Assembly: GCA_964613585.1 (NCBI GenBank)
Contig: CAZTHL010000012.1
Span: forward strand, 1-57,804
Source: CAZTHL01 sp964613585
GTDB taxonomy: Bacteria; Pseudomonadota; Alphaproteobacteria; DSM-16000; Inquilinaceae
DNA length: 57,804 bases
Reading direction: 5' to 3'
This document shows positions 33,730 through 41,605 of the stretch, one piece after another. The notes beneath the pieces are model-generated. The model made no database searches. It saw only the letters and a program-made list of their open reading frames with translations, and had not been told where the DNA came from. The translations under genes and the position numbers were made by a program. Position 1 is the stretch's first letter. Each line of letters opens with the position of its first letter.

Positions 33730-34609
33730 CCTGCCTGGGCAGGGCCGCGCCGGCACCCCGGGCGCCCGCCTGGGCCGGCTGGCGCTATACGCGGCGCTGC
33801 TGCTGCTCGCCGCCTTCTATCTGACCCCGCTCCTGGTCATGCTCGCCACCTCGGTCAAGGACATCGAGGAGATCCGCGCGGGCTCGCTGCTGGCGCCGCC
33901 GCGCTCCATCAGCCTGGACGCCTGGGGCCACGCCTGGAGCGAGGCGTGCATCGGCGTCGAGTGCACCGGGCTCCGGCCCTACTTCATCAACTCGGTGGTC
34001 ATGGTCATCCCGGGCGTGGCGCTGTCGACCCTGCTCGGCGCCCTGAACGGCTACGCGCTCACCAAGTGGCGCTTCCGCGGTGCCAACCTGATCTTCGGCC
34101 TGCTGCTGTTCGGCTCGTTCATCCCGTTCCAGGTGATCCTGCTGCCGATGTCACAGACCCTGGGGTTCCTCGGGCTGGCCGGCAGCGTCGCCGGGCTGGT
34201 GCTGGTGCACACGGTCTACGGGATCGCCTTCACCACCCTGTTCTTCCGCAACTACTACGTCACCCTGCCGGACGATCTGATCAAGGCGGCGACCATCGAC
34301 GGCGCCGGCTTCTTCACCATCTTCCGGCGGGTCGTGCTGCCGCTGTCGCCGGCGATCGTCACGGTGACGGTGATCTGGCAGTTCACTCAGATCTGGAACG
34401 ACTTCCTGTTCGGCGCCGCGTTCACCTCGGCCGGCGCCCAGCCGGTGACCGTGGCGCTCAACAACCTGGTCAACACGACGACGGGCGTGAAGCTCTACAA
34501 CGTTGACATGGCGGCGGCGATCATCGCGGCGCTGCCGACGCTGGTCGTCTACATCGTCGCCGGCCGCTACTTCGTGCGCGGCCTGACCGCCGGCTCGGTC
34601 AAGGGGTAG
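33722..34609 (+). CDS. sugar ABC transporter permease (MalG type)
   Basis: Inner-membrane permease of 295 residues with six helices, starting in an overlap with the previous permease. It has SVKDIEEIRAGSLLAPP, the EAA loop LIKAATIDGAGFFTIFRRVVLP and a C-terminal YFVRGLTAGSVKG that is typical of MalG-type subunits. It pairs with the MalF-type subunit. Confidence 0.94.
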   Translation: MPSLPGQGRAGTPGARLGRLALYAALLLLAAFYLTPLLVMLATSVKDIEEIRAGSLLAPPRSISLDAWGHAWSEACIGVECTGLRPYFINSVVMVIPGVALSTLLGALNGYALTKWRFRGANLIFGLLLFGSFIPFQVILLPMSQTLGFLGLAGSVAGLVLVHTVYGIAFTTLFFRNYYVTLPDDLIKAATIDGAGFFTIFRRVVLPLSPAIVTVTVIWQFTQIWNDFLFGAAFTSAGAQPVTVALNNLVNTTTGVKLYNVDMAAAIIAALPTLVVYIVAGRYFVRGLTAGSVKG

Positions 34610-34614
34610 AGGCG

Positions 34615-35739
34615 ATGGCCTATCTGGAGGCGCGCGGCATCCACAAGCGCTTCGGCGAGACCGCGGTGCTGAAGGGCATCTCGCTGGCGCTCGAGCGCGG
34701 CGAGCTGCTGGTGCTGCTCGGCCCCTCGGGCTGCGGCAAGTCGACCCTGCTCAACATGATCGCCGGGCTCGACAGCATCACCGAGGGCGAGATCCGCATC
34801 GACGGCCGGGTGGTGAACGGCGTGCCGCCCAAGGACCGCGACATCGCCATGGTGTTCCAGTCCTACGCGCTCTATCCCAACATGACGGTCAAGAGGAACA
34901 TCGCCTTCGGGCTGGAAATGCGCGGCGTGCCGCGGGCGGAGCGCGAGCGGCTGATCGACGCCACGGCCCGGCTGCTGCAGATCGACCAGCTGCTCGAGCG
35001 CAAGCCGGCGCAGCTCTCCGGCGGCCAGCGCCAGCGTGTCGCCATGGGCCGGGCGCTGGTGCGCGATCCCAAGATCTTCCTGTTCGACGAGCCGCTCAGC
35101 AACCTCGACGCCAAGCTGCGCGTCGACATGCGCACCGAGATCAAGAAGCTGCATCACCGGCTCGGCACCACCATCGTCTATGTCACCCACGACCAGATCG
35201 AGGCGATGACGCTGGCCACCCGCATCGCGGTGATGCGCGCCGGGGTGATCGAGCAGCTCGCCACGCCGCAGGAGGTCTACGAGCAGCCGGCCAACATGTA
35301 TGTCGGCGGCTTCGTCGGCTCGCCGCCGATGAACTTCATCCCCGCCACGCTGGTCGGCCACGGCAACGGGCTGGCGGCGCGCTTCTGGCGGCAGGGCGAC
35401 GGGGCGGCGGGGGCGGTCGAGCTGCCGCTGGCCGAGGCGTCGGAGCGGTTGGCGCCCTGGCTCGATCGGGACGTGGTGCTGGGCCTGAGGCCCGAGGCGC
35501 TGACCGGCTGGAGCGAGGCCGAGGCGTCGATCCGGCCGCACGCGCAATCCTTCGAGGCCCGGGTCGAGGTGCTGGAGCCGACCGGCGCCGACACCCTCAC
35601 CTATGTCGAGCTCGGCGGCCGCACCGCGATCGCCCGGGTCAACCCGCGCCGCACCACAGCACCGGGCGAGACCATGCGCCTGATGGCCGACATGGCCCAG
35701 GCCTGCCTGTTCGACCCCGCGACCGAGCAGCGGATCTGA
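34615..35739 (+). CDS. sugar ABC transporter ATP-binding protein (MalK/UgpC type)
   Basis: ATPase subunit of the sugar importer, 374 residues. Walker A is GPSGCGKSTLL, signature LSGGQRQRVAMGRAL, Walker B FLFDEPLSNLDAKLR, switch His YVTHDQIEAMTLA. The C-terminal TOBE/OB regulatory domain (from about 245) has FVGSPPMNFI and LGLRPEAL. It starts 5 bp after the second permease. A terminator-like structure follows. Confidence 0.96.
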   Translation: MAYLEARGIHKRFGETAVLKGISLALERGELLVLLGPSGCGKSTLLNMIAGLDSITEGEIRIDGRVVNGVPPKDRDIAMVFQSYALYPNMTVKRNIAFGLEMRGVPRAERERLIDATARLLQIDQLLERKPAQLSGGQRQRVAMGRALVRDPKIFLFDEPLSNLDAKLRVDMRTEIKKLHHRLGTTIVYVTHDQIEAMTLATRIAVMRAGVIEQLATPQEVYEQPANMYVGGFVGSPPMNFIPATLVGHGNGLAARFWRQGDGAAGAVELPLAEASERLAPWLDRDVVLGLRPEALTGWSEAEASIRPHAQSFEARVEVLEPTGADTLTYVELGGRTAIARVNPRRTTAPGETMRLMADMAQACLFDPATEQRI

Positions 35740-35768
35740 GGCCGGCGGCTTTGGGCCGGCGGCTTTTT
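35740..35768 (+). terminator. probable intrinsic terminator after the sugar importer
   Basis: A GCCGGC...GCCGGC stem is followed by GGCTTTTT. The same stretch is also a 14-bp direct tandem repeat (ggccggcggctttg, ggccggcggctttt), so the terminator looks as if it was made by duplication. Confidence 0.5.
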
Positions 35769-35774
35769 AAAGTG

Positions 35775-36178
35775 CCCGGCATAGACGTCCCGCTTGGTGG
35801 TCACGTCGACGCCGCGCGTGCCGGGCGACAGCACCTCGCACACCCAGTCCGGCTCGACCGTGAACGCCACGCCCTTGGGCATCTGCGGCAGGGGCTCGCG
35901 GCGCCAGCCGGCGAGGTCGGGCACCAGCGTCGCCGTCGAGGTGCAGCTCCGGCTGGTCGAGGATCCACCAGCCGCCGGGCCCTTGGTGATCACAGTCGAA
36001 AGGTCCGCCGATCTTGCCGCCCAGGGCCGATGCCGCGCGCACATGGTGGGCCGCCGGCCGCCGGCCGCGGCTGCAGGCGCAGCGCGCCATTGATGATCTC
36101 GGCGATCATATGCGGCGGCGCGTCCAGCACGTCCTGGTCGATGGCGGGACGCCCGGTCACCACAGCGATACGGGACAT
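35775..36178 (-). pseudogene. Uma2-family (DUF820) endonuclease-like pseudogene
   Basis: Three pieces in three frames join into one Uma2-type protein: MSRIAVVTGRPAIDQDVLDA with PPHMIAEIINGALRLQPRP, then ASALGGKIGGPFDCDHQGP with WWILDQPELHLDGDA, then LVPDLAGWRREPLPQMPKG with DWVCEVLSPGTRGVDVTTKR. Two frameshifts (near 36050 and 35925) and loss of the C-terminal third after VYA make it non-functional. It lies directly after the sugar importer on the opposite strand. A second broken copy is at 42838-43343. Confidence 0.75.
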
Positions 36179-36390
36179 CGCGACGATCCTCACGCTCTTG
36201 CCTGATCCCAAGGTGGGGTGTCATCGCTCATGTCATCAGCCGTCGACGAGCTTCCCACCAGAGCATGCCGGCCCGGCGGCAGCGAGGCCGTCAGGCGTGT
36301 TGCCAAAAGCGTTTGCGGCTTCAGTGCCACCTATTCCATTCGTCGGAGCGAGGGCAGGCCGATCGTCCGGCGCCCGTGGTCCCCGGTCGG

Positions 36391-37560
36391 CTACTGGAAG
36401 CCGCGATTGGCCGCGCCGATCATCGACGGGATCATCGCGTTGGGCAGGGTCTCGAGATACCGCGCGGCGAGCCCGTCGAGGCGCTCGTTCATTGCCGCCA
36501 GCCGGGCCGCCATCTCCAGATTGCGCGCCACCGTCGGGACGTGGGCGGGCGTCGGCGCGGCGCGGCGGACGTTGCTTTCGGTCTGCGCCCGGGCGGCCGG
36601 CGTCATCCGCGCCCAGACCGACCGAAGCACCGCCCAGCGCTCCTCGGCATTGGCGATCAGCCTTTGCTCGCCCTCGGTCAGACCGGGGAACGCCTGCGGC
36701 AGTTCCGCCTGAAGAGCGCCGCGGGCGGCCGGCGTCGCCGGCGGATGCCCGGCCATGCCGGCGATGAAGTCGTTGGCGGCGAACAGCGCGTCGATGGCGA
36801 CGGCGGTCACGAGGCTCCGCCGCGTCGGGTCCGCCGCGACGACCGGGGCGTAGCGGTTCGCCACCTGCAGGACGGGAGAGGTGCCGCCGCCGGGCGAGAA
36901 GTGAAGATCGGTGCGGAGCTCCTGGCGCAGCCGCGCCCGGGCGACCTCGTCCGCCGCCCGCGTCCGCGCCAGCACCTGGCGGACCTGGCCGTAGATGCGG
37001 GCTTGCTCGGTCGGATCGGCCCGGAACATGGCGACCGCGCGCTCGGCCAGCCATTGCCGATCGGTGGACGAAAAGCTCTGTCCGGCCAGGAATTCGCCGA
37101 GCGCGATGCCGTCGGCGACCATGCCGCGGGTCAGCTGGCGGTTGCCGGCGCTGGCCAGCACCTCGGTGGCCGGCTGGGCCGTCGCCGGGGCGGGCGAGAG
37201 CAGGGCCGGCAGTGCCGGGAGCCACCCGGCCAGCGCGACCCAGAGGGCGAGCATCGGGATGCGGCGGGGCATCGGCCGGTCCTCTCCGCTTCGATCCGTC
37301 CGGCTTGAGGCGACCGAGGGCGCGTCGGGCCCGCCGGCCGGCTTGCGCCGCGAGCGGTAGAGCACCCGATCACCGCAGCGCACGGTGAGGGTGCCCAGTT
37401 CGCGGTCCTCGTCGACGACGTAGGCCTCGCCGGTGGCCGGGTCGCGCCGGGTGACCGCGCGGCCCTCGCGATGCGCGTCGATCGCCGCTTCCACCTGCTC
37501 TAGCTCCGGCATCTTCTCCGCAAGCCGCGCGCGCAGTCCGGACTGGCTGGCCATCAGCAT
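36391..37560 (-). CDS. uncharacterised protein with internal signal-peptide-like segment
   Basis: The 389-codon frame contains two dissimilar parts. Residues 1-85 are a charged soluble piece (RDPATGEAYVVDEDRELGTL, then VRCGDRVLYRSRR). At residue 97 an internal ATG (37272), with AGAGGA 8 nt upstream, begins a typical signal peptide (MPRRIPMLALWVALAGWLPA... to about AQPA), followed by a helical secreted domain of about 260 residues. So there may be a short cytoplasmic gene that has lost its stop and runs into a secreted-protein gene starting at 37272, or one single-pass membrane protein. No family is recognised. The first ATG overlaps the stop of the preceding gene (ATGCTGA), so its translation is coupled. 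Confidence 0.55.
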   Translation of the reverse strand: MLMASQSGLRARLAEKMPELEQVEAAIDAHREGRAVTRRDPATGEAYVVDEDRELGTLTVRCGDRVLYRSRRKPAGGPDAPSVASSRTDRSGEDRPMPRRIPMLALWVALAGWLPALPALLSPAPATAQPATEVLASAGNRQLTRGMVADGIALGEFLAGQSFSSTDRQWLAERAVAMFRADPTEQARIYGQVRQVLARTRAADEVARARLRQELRTDLHFSPGGGTSPVLQVANRYAPVVAADPTRRSLVTAVAIDALFAANDFIAGMAGHPPATPAARGALQAELPQAFPGLTEGEQRLIANAEERWAVLRSVWARMTPAARAQTESNVRRAAPTPAHVPTVARNLEMAARLAAMNERLDGLAARYLETLPNAMIPSMIGAANRGFQ

Positions 37561-37826
37561 CTCCCGCGCTCTTGGATGATCGCGATCTCGCGTTCGATTT
37601 CTGCGACCTCGGCGACCTCGGCATCGGTCAGCGCCCGGGCTTGCCGAGTCTCGAGCAGCGGCCGTCGGGCGTCCGGTTCATCGCCGTGCGATGGTCGAAG
37701 CCGGGCGCTACCGCCGTCGGCGCGCGCTTGGGCCAGATTGGCCTTGAACAGGACCTCCAGAGGGACCGACCTCCGCGGTCTCTCCGCGGCAGCGGCCGCG
37801 CCCGGTGCGATGATCGGTCCCGGCAT
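37554..37826 (-). CDS. hypothetical small protein
   Basis: A 90-residue protein starting at an ATG with a strong GGGGGAGG about 8 nt upstream. The N-terminus is Pro/Ala-rich (MPGPIIAPGAAAAAERPRR) and the C-terminus is a short acidic helix (LTDAEVAEVAEIEREIAIIQ). The stop overlaps the start of the next leftward frame, so the two are coupled. No family recognised. The strong ribosome site and coupling argue that it is real. Confidence 0.55.
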   Translation of the reverse strand: MPGPIIAPGAAAAAERPRRSVPLEVLFKANLAQARADGGSARLRPSHGDEPDARRPLLETRQARALTDAEVAEVAEIEREIAIIQERGRC

Positions 37827-37942
37827 GGCTGCCGCCTCCCCCTCTCGGTTGTCCCTTCGCTTGCCGAAACGAGCACCGGAAAAGGCCCTCACCTCGGCCC
37901 GTCACGGCGGAAGCGATTGGTGAGGGTGCGGGATGATGCCTG

Positions 37943-38779
37943 CTACCCCAGCGTGGCCTCCGCCGTCATGGCGGGCTTGCCGTCGGGGCCCTGGGCCTCG
38001 AGCGTGACCGTGTCGCCGTCGCGGGTGCCGACGGTGCGGAACGGCGCCAGGTCGAACAGCGGCGCCCGGCCGCGGAAGCTGAAGCCGACGGCCGGCCGGC
38101 CGGCGTTCAGGCGCACCAGCTCCATCAGCAGCGTGGCCGTCAGCGGCCCGTGCACGACCAGGCCCGGGTAGCCCTCCTCCTCCATGGCGTAGGGCCGGTC
38201 GTAATGGATCCGGTGCGCGTTGAAGGTGAGCGCGGAAAAGCGGAACAGCAGCACCGGGTCGGGCGTGATCATCCTCGACCAAGCGCCTTCGGCGACCGGC
38301 GGCAGCGGCGCCGGCAGCGGCGCCGGCACCGGATCGCCCGGCTCGCGGTAGACGATGTCCTGCTCCTCCTCCAGGCAGAGCGTGCCCTCCTGGAGGAACC
38401 GGTAGCGCACGGTGACGAAGACCAGCGGCCCGGTCTGCCCCTGCTTCTCGGAGACCTTGATCACCTCGCCCTCGCGCACCGCCGGCCGGCCCAGCGTGAG
38501 CGGCCTCTCGAGCCGCATGCGGCCGCCGGCGAACATGCGCCGCGGCAGCTCGACCGGCGGCAGGAAGCCGCCTTTCTGCGGGTGGCCGTCATGGCCGATC
38601 CGCGACTGCGGCGCGCGCGGCAGGAAGTAGAACCACTGCCAGGGCAGCGGCAGGGGGTCGCCGGCCCCGGGCGCGGTGTCCGGCACGTCGAGCGTCGCCG
38701 CCAGCGCCTCGGCCGGGATCGGCGCCAGCTCCTCCTCGCGCCGCTCGGTCGAGCCGATCCAGTCCTCGTAGCCTGCCAT
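37943..38779 (-). CDS. meh: mesaconyl-C4-CoA hydratase (HTD2/MaoC type)
   Basis: A 278-residue FAS1-like dehydratase domain protein. It has WQWFYFLPRAPQSRIGHDGH, FLPPVELPRRMFAGGRM and a C-terminal catalytic block FNAHRIHYDRPYAMEEEGYP followed by LVVHGP, the His/Asp signature of hot-dog hydratases. This matches the Meh type, which hydrates mesaconyl-C4-CoA to citramalyl-CoA in the 3-hydroxypropionate bi-cycle. The gene is 39 bp downstream of mct on the same strand, which supports the assignment over itaconyl-CoA or unrelated hydratases. AAGGGGG precedes the ATG. Confidence 0.8.
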   Translation of the reverse strand: MAGYEDWIGSTERREEELAPIPAEALAATLDVPDTAPGAGDPLPLPWQWFYFLPRAPQSRIGHDGHPQKGGFLPPVELPRRMFAGGRMRLERPLTLGRPAVREGEVIKVSEKQGQTGPLVFVTVRYRFLQEGTLCLEEEQDIVYREPGDPVPAPLPAPLPPVAEGAWSRMITPDPVLLFRFSALTFNAHRIHYDRPYAMEEEGYPGLVVHGPLTATLLMELVRLNAGRPAVGFSFRGRAPLFDLAPFRTVGTRDGDTVTLEAQGPDGKPAMTAEATLG

Positions 38780-38818
38780 CCCCCTTGGCCCCCTATGCCT
38801 AGCCTCGATTAGCCTCGC

Positions 38819-40045
38819 TCACTCGACCGGCGTCGACCCGGCCACCAGCCCGTCATCATGCAGCCGGCCGATCTGGTGGCTGTCCATCCCGAGCACGGTC
38901 GCCAGCACCTCGTCGGTGTGCTCGCCCAGGAGCGGCGCGCGGGTGATTGGCACCCGCGGGCTGTTGCTGAACGCCAGCGGCGAGCCCGGCACCAGATAGC
39001 GGCCGATGCCCGGCTGGTCCACCTCCTCGAACATCGGATTCTCGGGCGAGCAGCGCCAATCCTCGTTCAGCATCTGGGTGAAGGTCTGGTACGGCCCCCA
39101 GCACACACCGGCCGGGTCGAGCTTGGCCCGGATCTCGTCCAGCGTATGCTCGAGGCACCAGGGCTCGAGCACCGCGGCGATCGCTTCGCGCGCCTTGAAG
39201 CGGTCGCCTTCCTTGTTCAGGTCGACACCGAGCAGCGGCTCGATCAGCTGGAAGCGCTCGGCGAGGCCGGTCGCCTGGCACAGCTGGCGCCACTGCCGCT
39301 GGGTGATGGCGACGACGTAGATGCGCCGGTCGTCCTTGGTGGCGAAGTCGCGGCCGAAGGCGCCGAAGAGATAGTTGCCGAAGGCGTGCCGCTTCTCGTG
39401 GTTGATCTGCACCTCGGCGATGTGGCCCAGATTGCCGACCATGGCCATGGCCACGTCGGACAGCGCGATCGACACGTACTGGCCGTCGCCGTGCAGCCGC
39501 CGGTGCCGCTCGGCCGAGACCATGCCGAGCGCCGCGGTGACCCCGGTGATGGCGTCCCAGGCCGGCAGCATGTGGTTGATCGGCCCGTGGTCGTGCGCGT
39601 TGCCGGTGGCGAACGGGATGCCGATGGCGCAGTTGACCGTGTAGTCGACCGCCGTGCTGCCGTCCGGGTTGCCGATCACGTTGACCATGATCAGGTCCGA
39701 CCGGCGCTGCTTCAGCCGCTCGTAGTCGAGCCAGCCCGAGGCCGGGAAGTTGGTCAGGAACAGCCCGGCGTCGGGGCCAGGGGCGGTGACCAGGGCGGCC
39801 ATCAGCTCCTGGCCCTCGGGCTTGCGGATGTCGACCGCGACCGAGCGCTTGCCCTTGTTGAGGCCGACCCAGTAGAGGCTGCGGCCTTCCCTGGTGGTCG
39901 GCCAACGCTTGCCGTCGAGGCCGCCGCCGATCGGGTCGAAGCGGATCACGTCGGCGCCGAGCTGCGCCAGGGTCATCCCGCCGAGCGGTGCGGCGACGAA
40001 GGCCGAGCCCTCGACGACGCGCAGGCCTTGCAGCATCCGGTTCAT
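38819..40045 (-). CDS. mct: mesaconyl-CoA C1:C4 CoA-transferase (class III)
   Basis: A 408-residue class III (CaiB/BaiF) CoA-transferase. The product begins MNRMLQGLRVVEGSAFVAAP, then GGMTLAQLGADVIRFDPIGG and LNKGKRSVAVDIRKPEG. The nucleophilic Asp region reads HMLPAWDAITG, and the end is GEHTDEVLATVLGM. These blocks are those of the Chloroflexus enzyme that moves CoA within mesaconyl-CoA from C1 to C4, as I recall it, and differ from ordinary formyl-CoA or carnitine transferases (which have LGDYxxG). The ATG at 40045 has GGGGGGA upstream; a much longer frame extends upstream but is low complexity. It is transcribed with meh. Confidence 0.85.
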   Translation of the reverse strand: MNRMLQGLRVVEGSAFVAAPLGGMTLAQLGADVIRFDPIGGGLDGKRWPTTREGRSLYWVGLNKGKRSVAVDIRKPEGQELMAALVTAPGPDAGLFLTNFPASGWLDYERLKQRRSDLIMVNVIGNPDGSTAVDYTVNCAIGIPFATGNAHDHGPINHMLPAWDAITGVTAALGMVSAERHRRLHGDGQYVSIALSDVAMAMVGNLGHIAEVQINHEKRHAFGNYLFGAFGRDFATKDDRRIYVVAITQRQWRQLCQATGLAERFQLIEPLLGVDLNKEGDRFKAREAIAAVLEPWCLEHTLDEIRAKLDPAGVCWGPYQTFTQMLNEDWRCSPENPMFEEVDQPGIGRYLVPGSPLAFSNSPRVPITRAPLLGEHTDEVLATVLGMDSHQIGRLHDDGLVAGSTPVE

Positions 40046-40346
40046 CGCGGTCCCCCCAAGATTCGAGGTCGAATGGGCGTTAAACGGATCGTTCGTACTA
40101 CCAACGGCGGCGCCACGCCGATACACTCGATTGCGCAAGCGGAACAGCAGTATCAAGCCGGCCGCCGCCGACAAAGCGCCGCACGAAGCGCCCGGACCCG
40201 GAACGGCCGCCGGCCCTTGGGGGGAACGCCATGCCCGACGAAGCGCTCGTGACCACCTGCCTTCTTCCACCCTCCCGCCTCGCGTGGGGGAGGGGCGGGG
40301 CGGGAGCCCTTCCGCCGACGCCGGCCGCCGCCGCCGGAGCCCGGCC
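40046..40346. other. divergent intergenic region between mct-meh and the CoA-transferase pair
   Basis: About 300 bp that must contain promoters for both directions. No tandem repeat or clear operator noticed. Confidence 0.5.
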
Positions 40347-41576
40347 ATGAGCGCCGCCGCGCCCGCGGCCGACGCGCCCCGCCCGCTCGACGGGCTGCGC
40401 GTCGTCGATGTCGGCACCTTCATCGCCGGGCCCTACGCCGCCTCGATCATGGCCGAGTTCGGCGCCGAGGTACTGAAGGTCGAGCACCCGGTGGCCGGCG
40501 ACCCGTTCCGCCGCTTCGGCACGCCGACCGAGCGGGAGAACGCCACGCTCGCCTGGCTGAGCGAGGCGCGCAACAAGAAGTCGGTCACCATCAACCTGCG
40601 CGTGGCCGAGGGCGCGGAGCTGTTCCGTCGGCTGGTCGCCACGGCCGACGTGCTGATCGAGAACTTCCGCCCCGGCATGCTGGAGAGCTGGGGGCTGACG
40701 CCCGAGGCGCTGACCCGGGACAATCCGGGCCTGGTCATGCTGCGCGTCACCGGCTACGGCCAGACCGGCCCCTACCGCGACCGGCCCGGCTTCGCCCACC
40801 TGGCGCACGCCTTCGGCGGCCTGTCCTATCTCGCCGGCTTTCCCGGCCAGCCGCCGGTGGTGCCGGGCTCGAGCCCGCTCGGCGACTACATGTCGAGCCT
40901 GCTCGGCCTGATCGGCGTGCTCATCGCGCTGCGCCACCGCGAGGTCTCCGGCCGCGGCCAGATCGTCGACATCGGCATCTACGAGGCGGTGTTCCGCCAG
41001 CTGGACGAGCTGGCCGCCGCCTACGGGCTCGCCGGGCGGATCCGCCAGCGCGAGGGCGCAGGCACGGTGATCGCCTGCCCGCACGGCCATTTCGAGACCC
41101 GGGACGGCCACTGGGTCGCCATCGCCTGCACCAACGACAAGATGTTCGCGCGGCTCGCCGAGGACGCCATGGAGCGGCCGGAACTGGCCTCGACCGGGCT
41201 CTACGGCGTGCAGGCCAACCGGCTGGCGGCGCGCGAGGAGGTGACCCGGATCGTCGGCGACTGGACCCGCTCGCTCGACCGGGCCGAGCTGATGGCGAAA
41301 TGCCTGGCCGCCGAGGTGCCGATCGGACCGCTCAACTCGATCGAGGACATCTTCAGCGACGAGCATTTCCAGGCGCGCGGCAACCTGGTGACCCGGCGCG
41401 AGGAGGACATCGGCGAGGTGGTGGTGCCGGGCGTGACGCCGCGCCTGTCGGCCACGCCGGGGCGCATCGACAGCCTCGGGCCCCGCTTCGGCGAGGCGAC
41501 CCGGGCGGTGCTGGCCGAGCTGCTCGGCCTCACCGACCACGAGATCGAGCGCCTGCGCCGCGACATGGTGATCTAG
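40347..41576 (+). CDS. class III CoA-transferase, succinyl-CoA:malate type (first of pair)
   Basis: A 409-residue CaiB/BaiF protein. The N-terminus is LDGLRVVDVGTFIAGPYAAS, then FGAEVLKVEHPVAGDPFRRF, AWLSEARNKKSVTINL and ENFRPGMLESWGL. The nucleophilic Asp is in SPLGDYMSSLLG. It is clearly paralogous to the next gene, which starts 29 bp later. Tandem paralogous class III transferases are what encode SmtA and SmtB, the two subunits of succinyl-CoA:(S)-malate CoA-transferase in Chloroflexus, which make malyl-CoA. That specificity is inferred from the pairing and from neighbouring mct, meh, mch and mcl. Other acyl-CoA acceptors are possible. Confidence 0.8.
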   Translation: MSAAAPAADAPRPLDGLRVVDVGTFIAGPYAASIMAEFGAEVLKVEHPVAGDPFRRFGTPTERENATLAWLSEARNKKSVTINLRVAEGAELFRRLVATADVLIENFRPGMLESWGLTPEALTRDNPGLVMLRVTGYGQTGPYRDRPGFAHLAHAFGGLSYLAGFPGQPPVVPGSSPLGDYMSSLLGLIGVLIALRHREVSGRGQIVDIGIYEAVFRQLDELAAAYGLAGRIRQREGAGTVIACPHGHFETRDGHWVAIACTNDKMFARLAEDAMERPELASTGLYGVQANRLAAREEVTRIVGDWTRSLDRAELMAKCLAAEVPIGPLNSIEDIFSDEHFQARGNLVTRREEDIGEVVVPGVTPRLSATPGRIDSLGPRFGEATRAVLAELLGLTDHEIERLRRDMVI

Positions 41577-41605
41577 GGCCGCCCGCCCGAGAGGAGACCC
41601 CGCCG

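Noticed and set aside
31048..33756. 902-codon minus-strand open frame
   Set aside because: Antisense to the sugar importer binding protein and permease; no recognisable domain.
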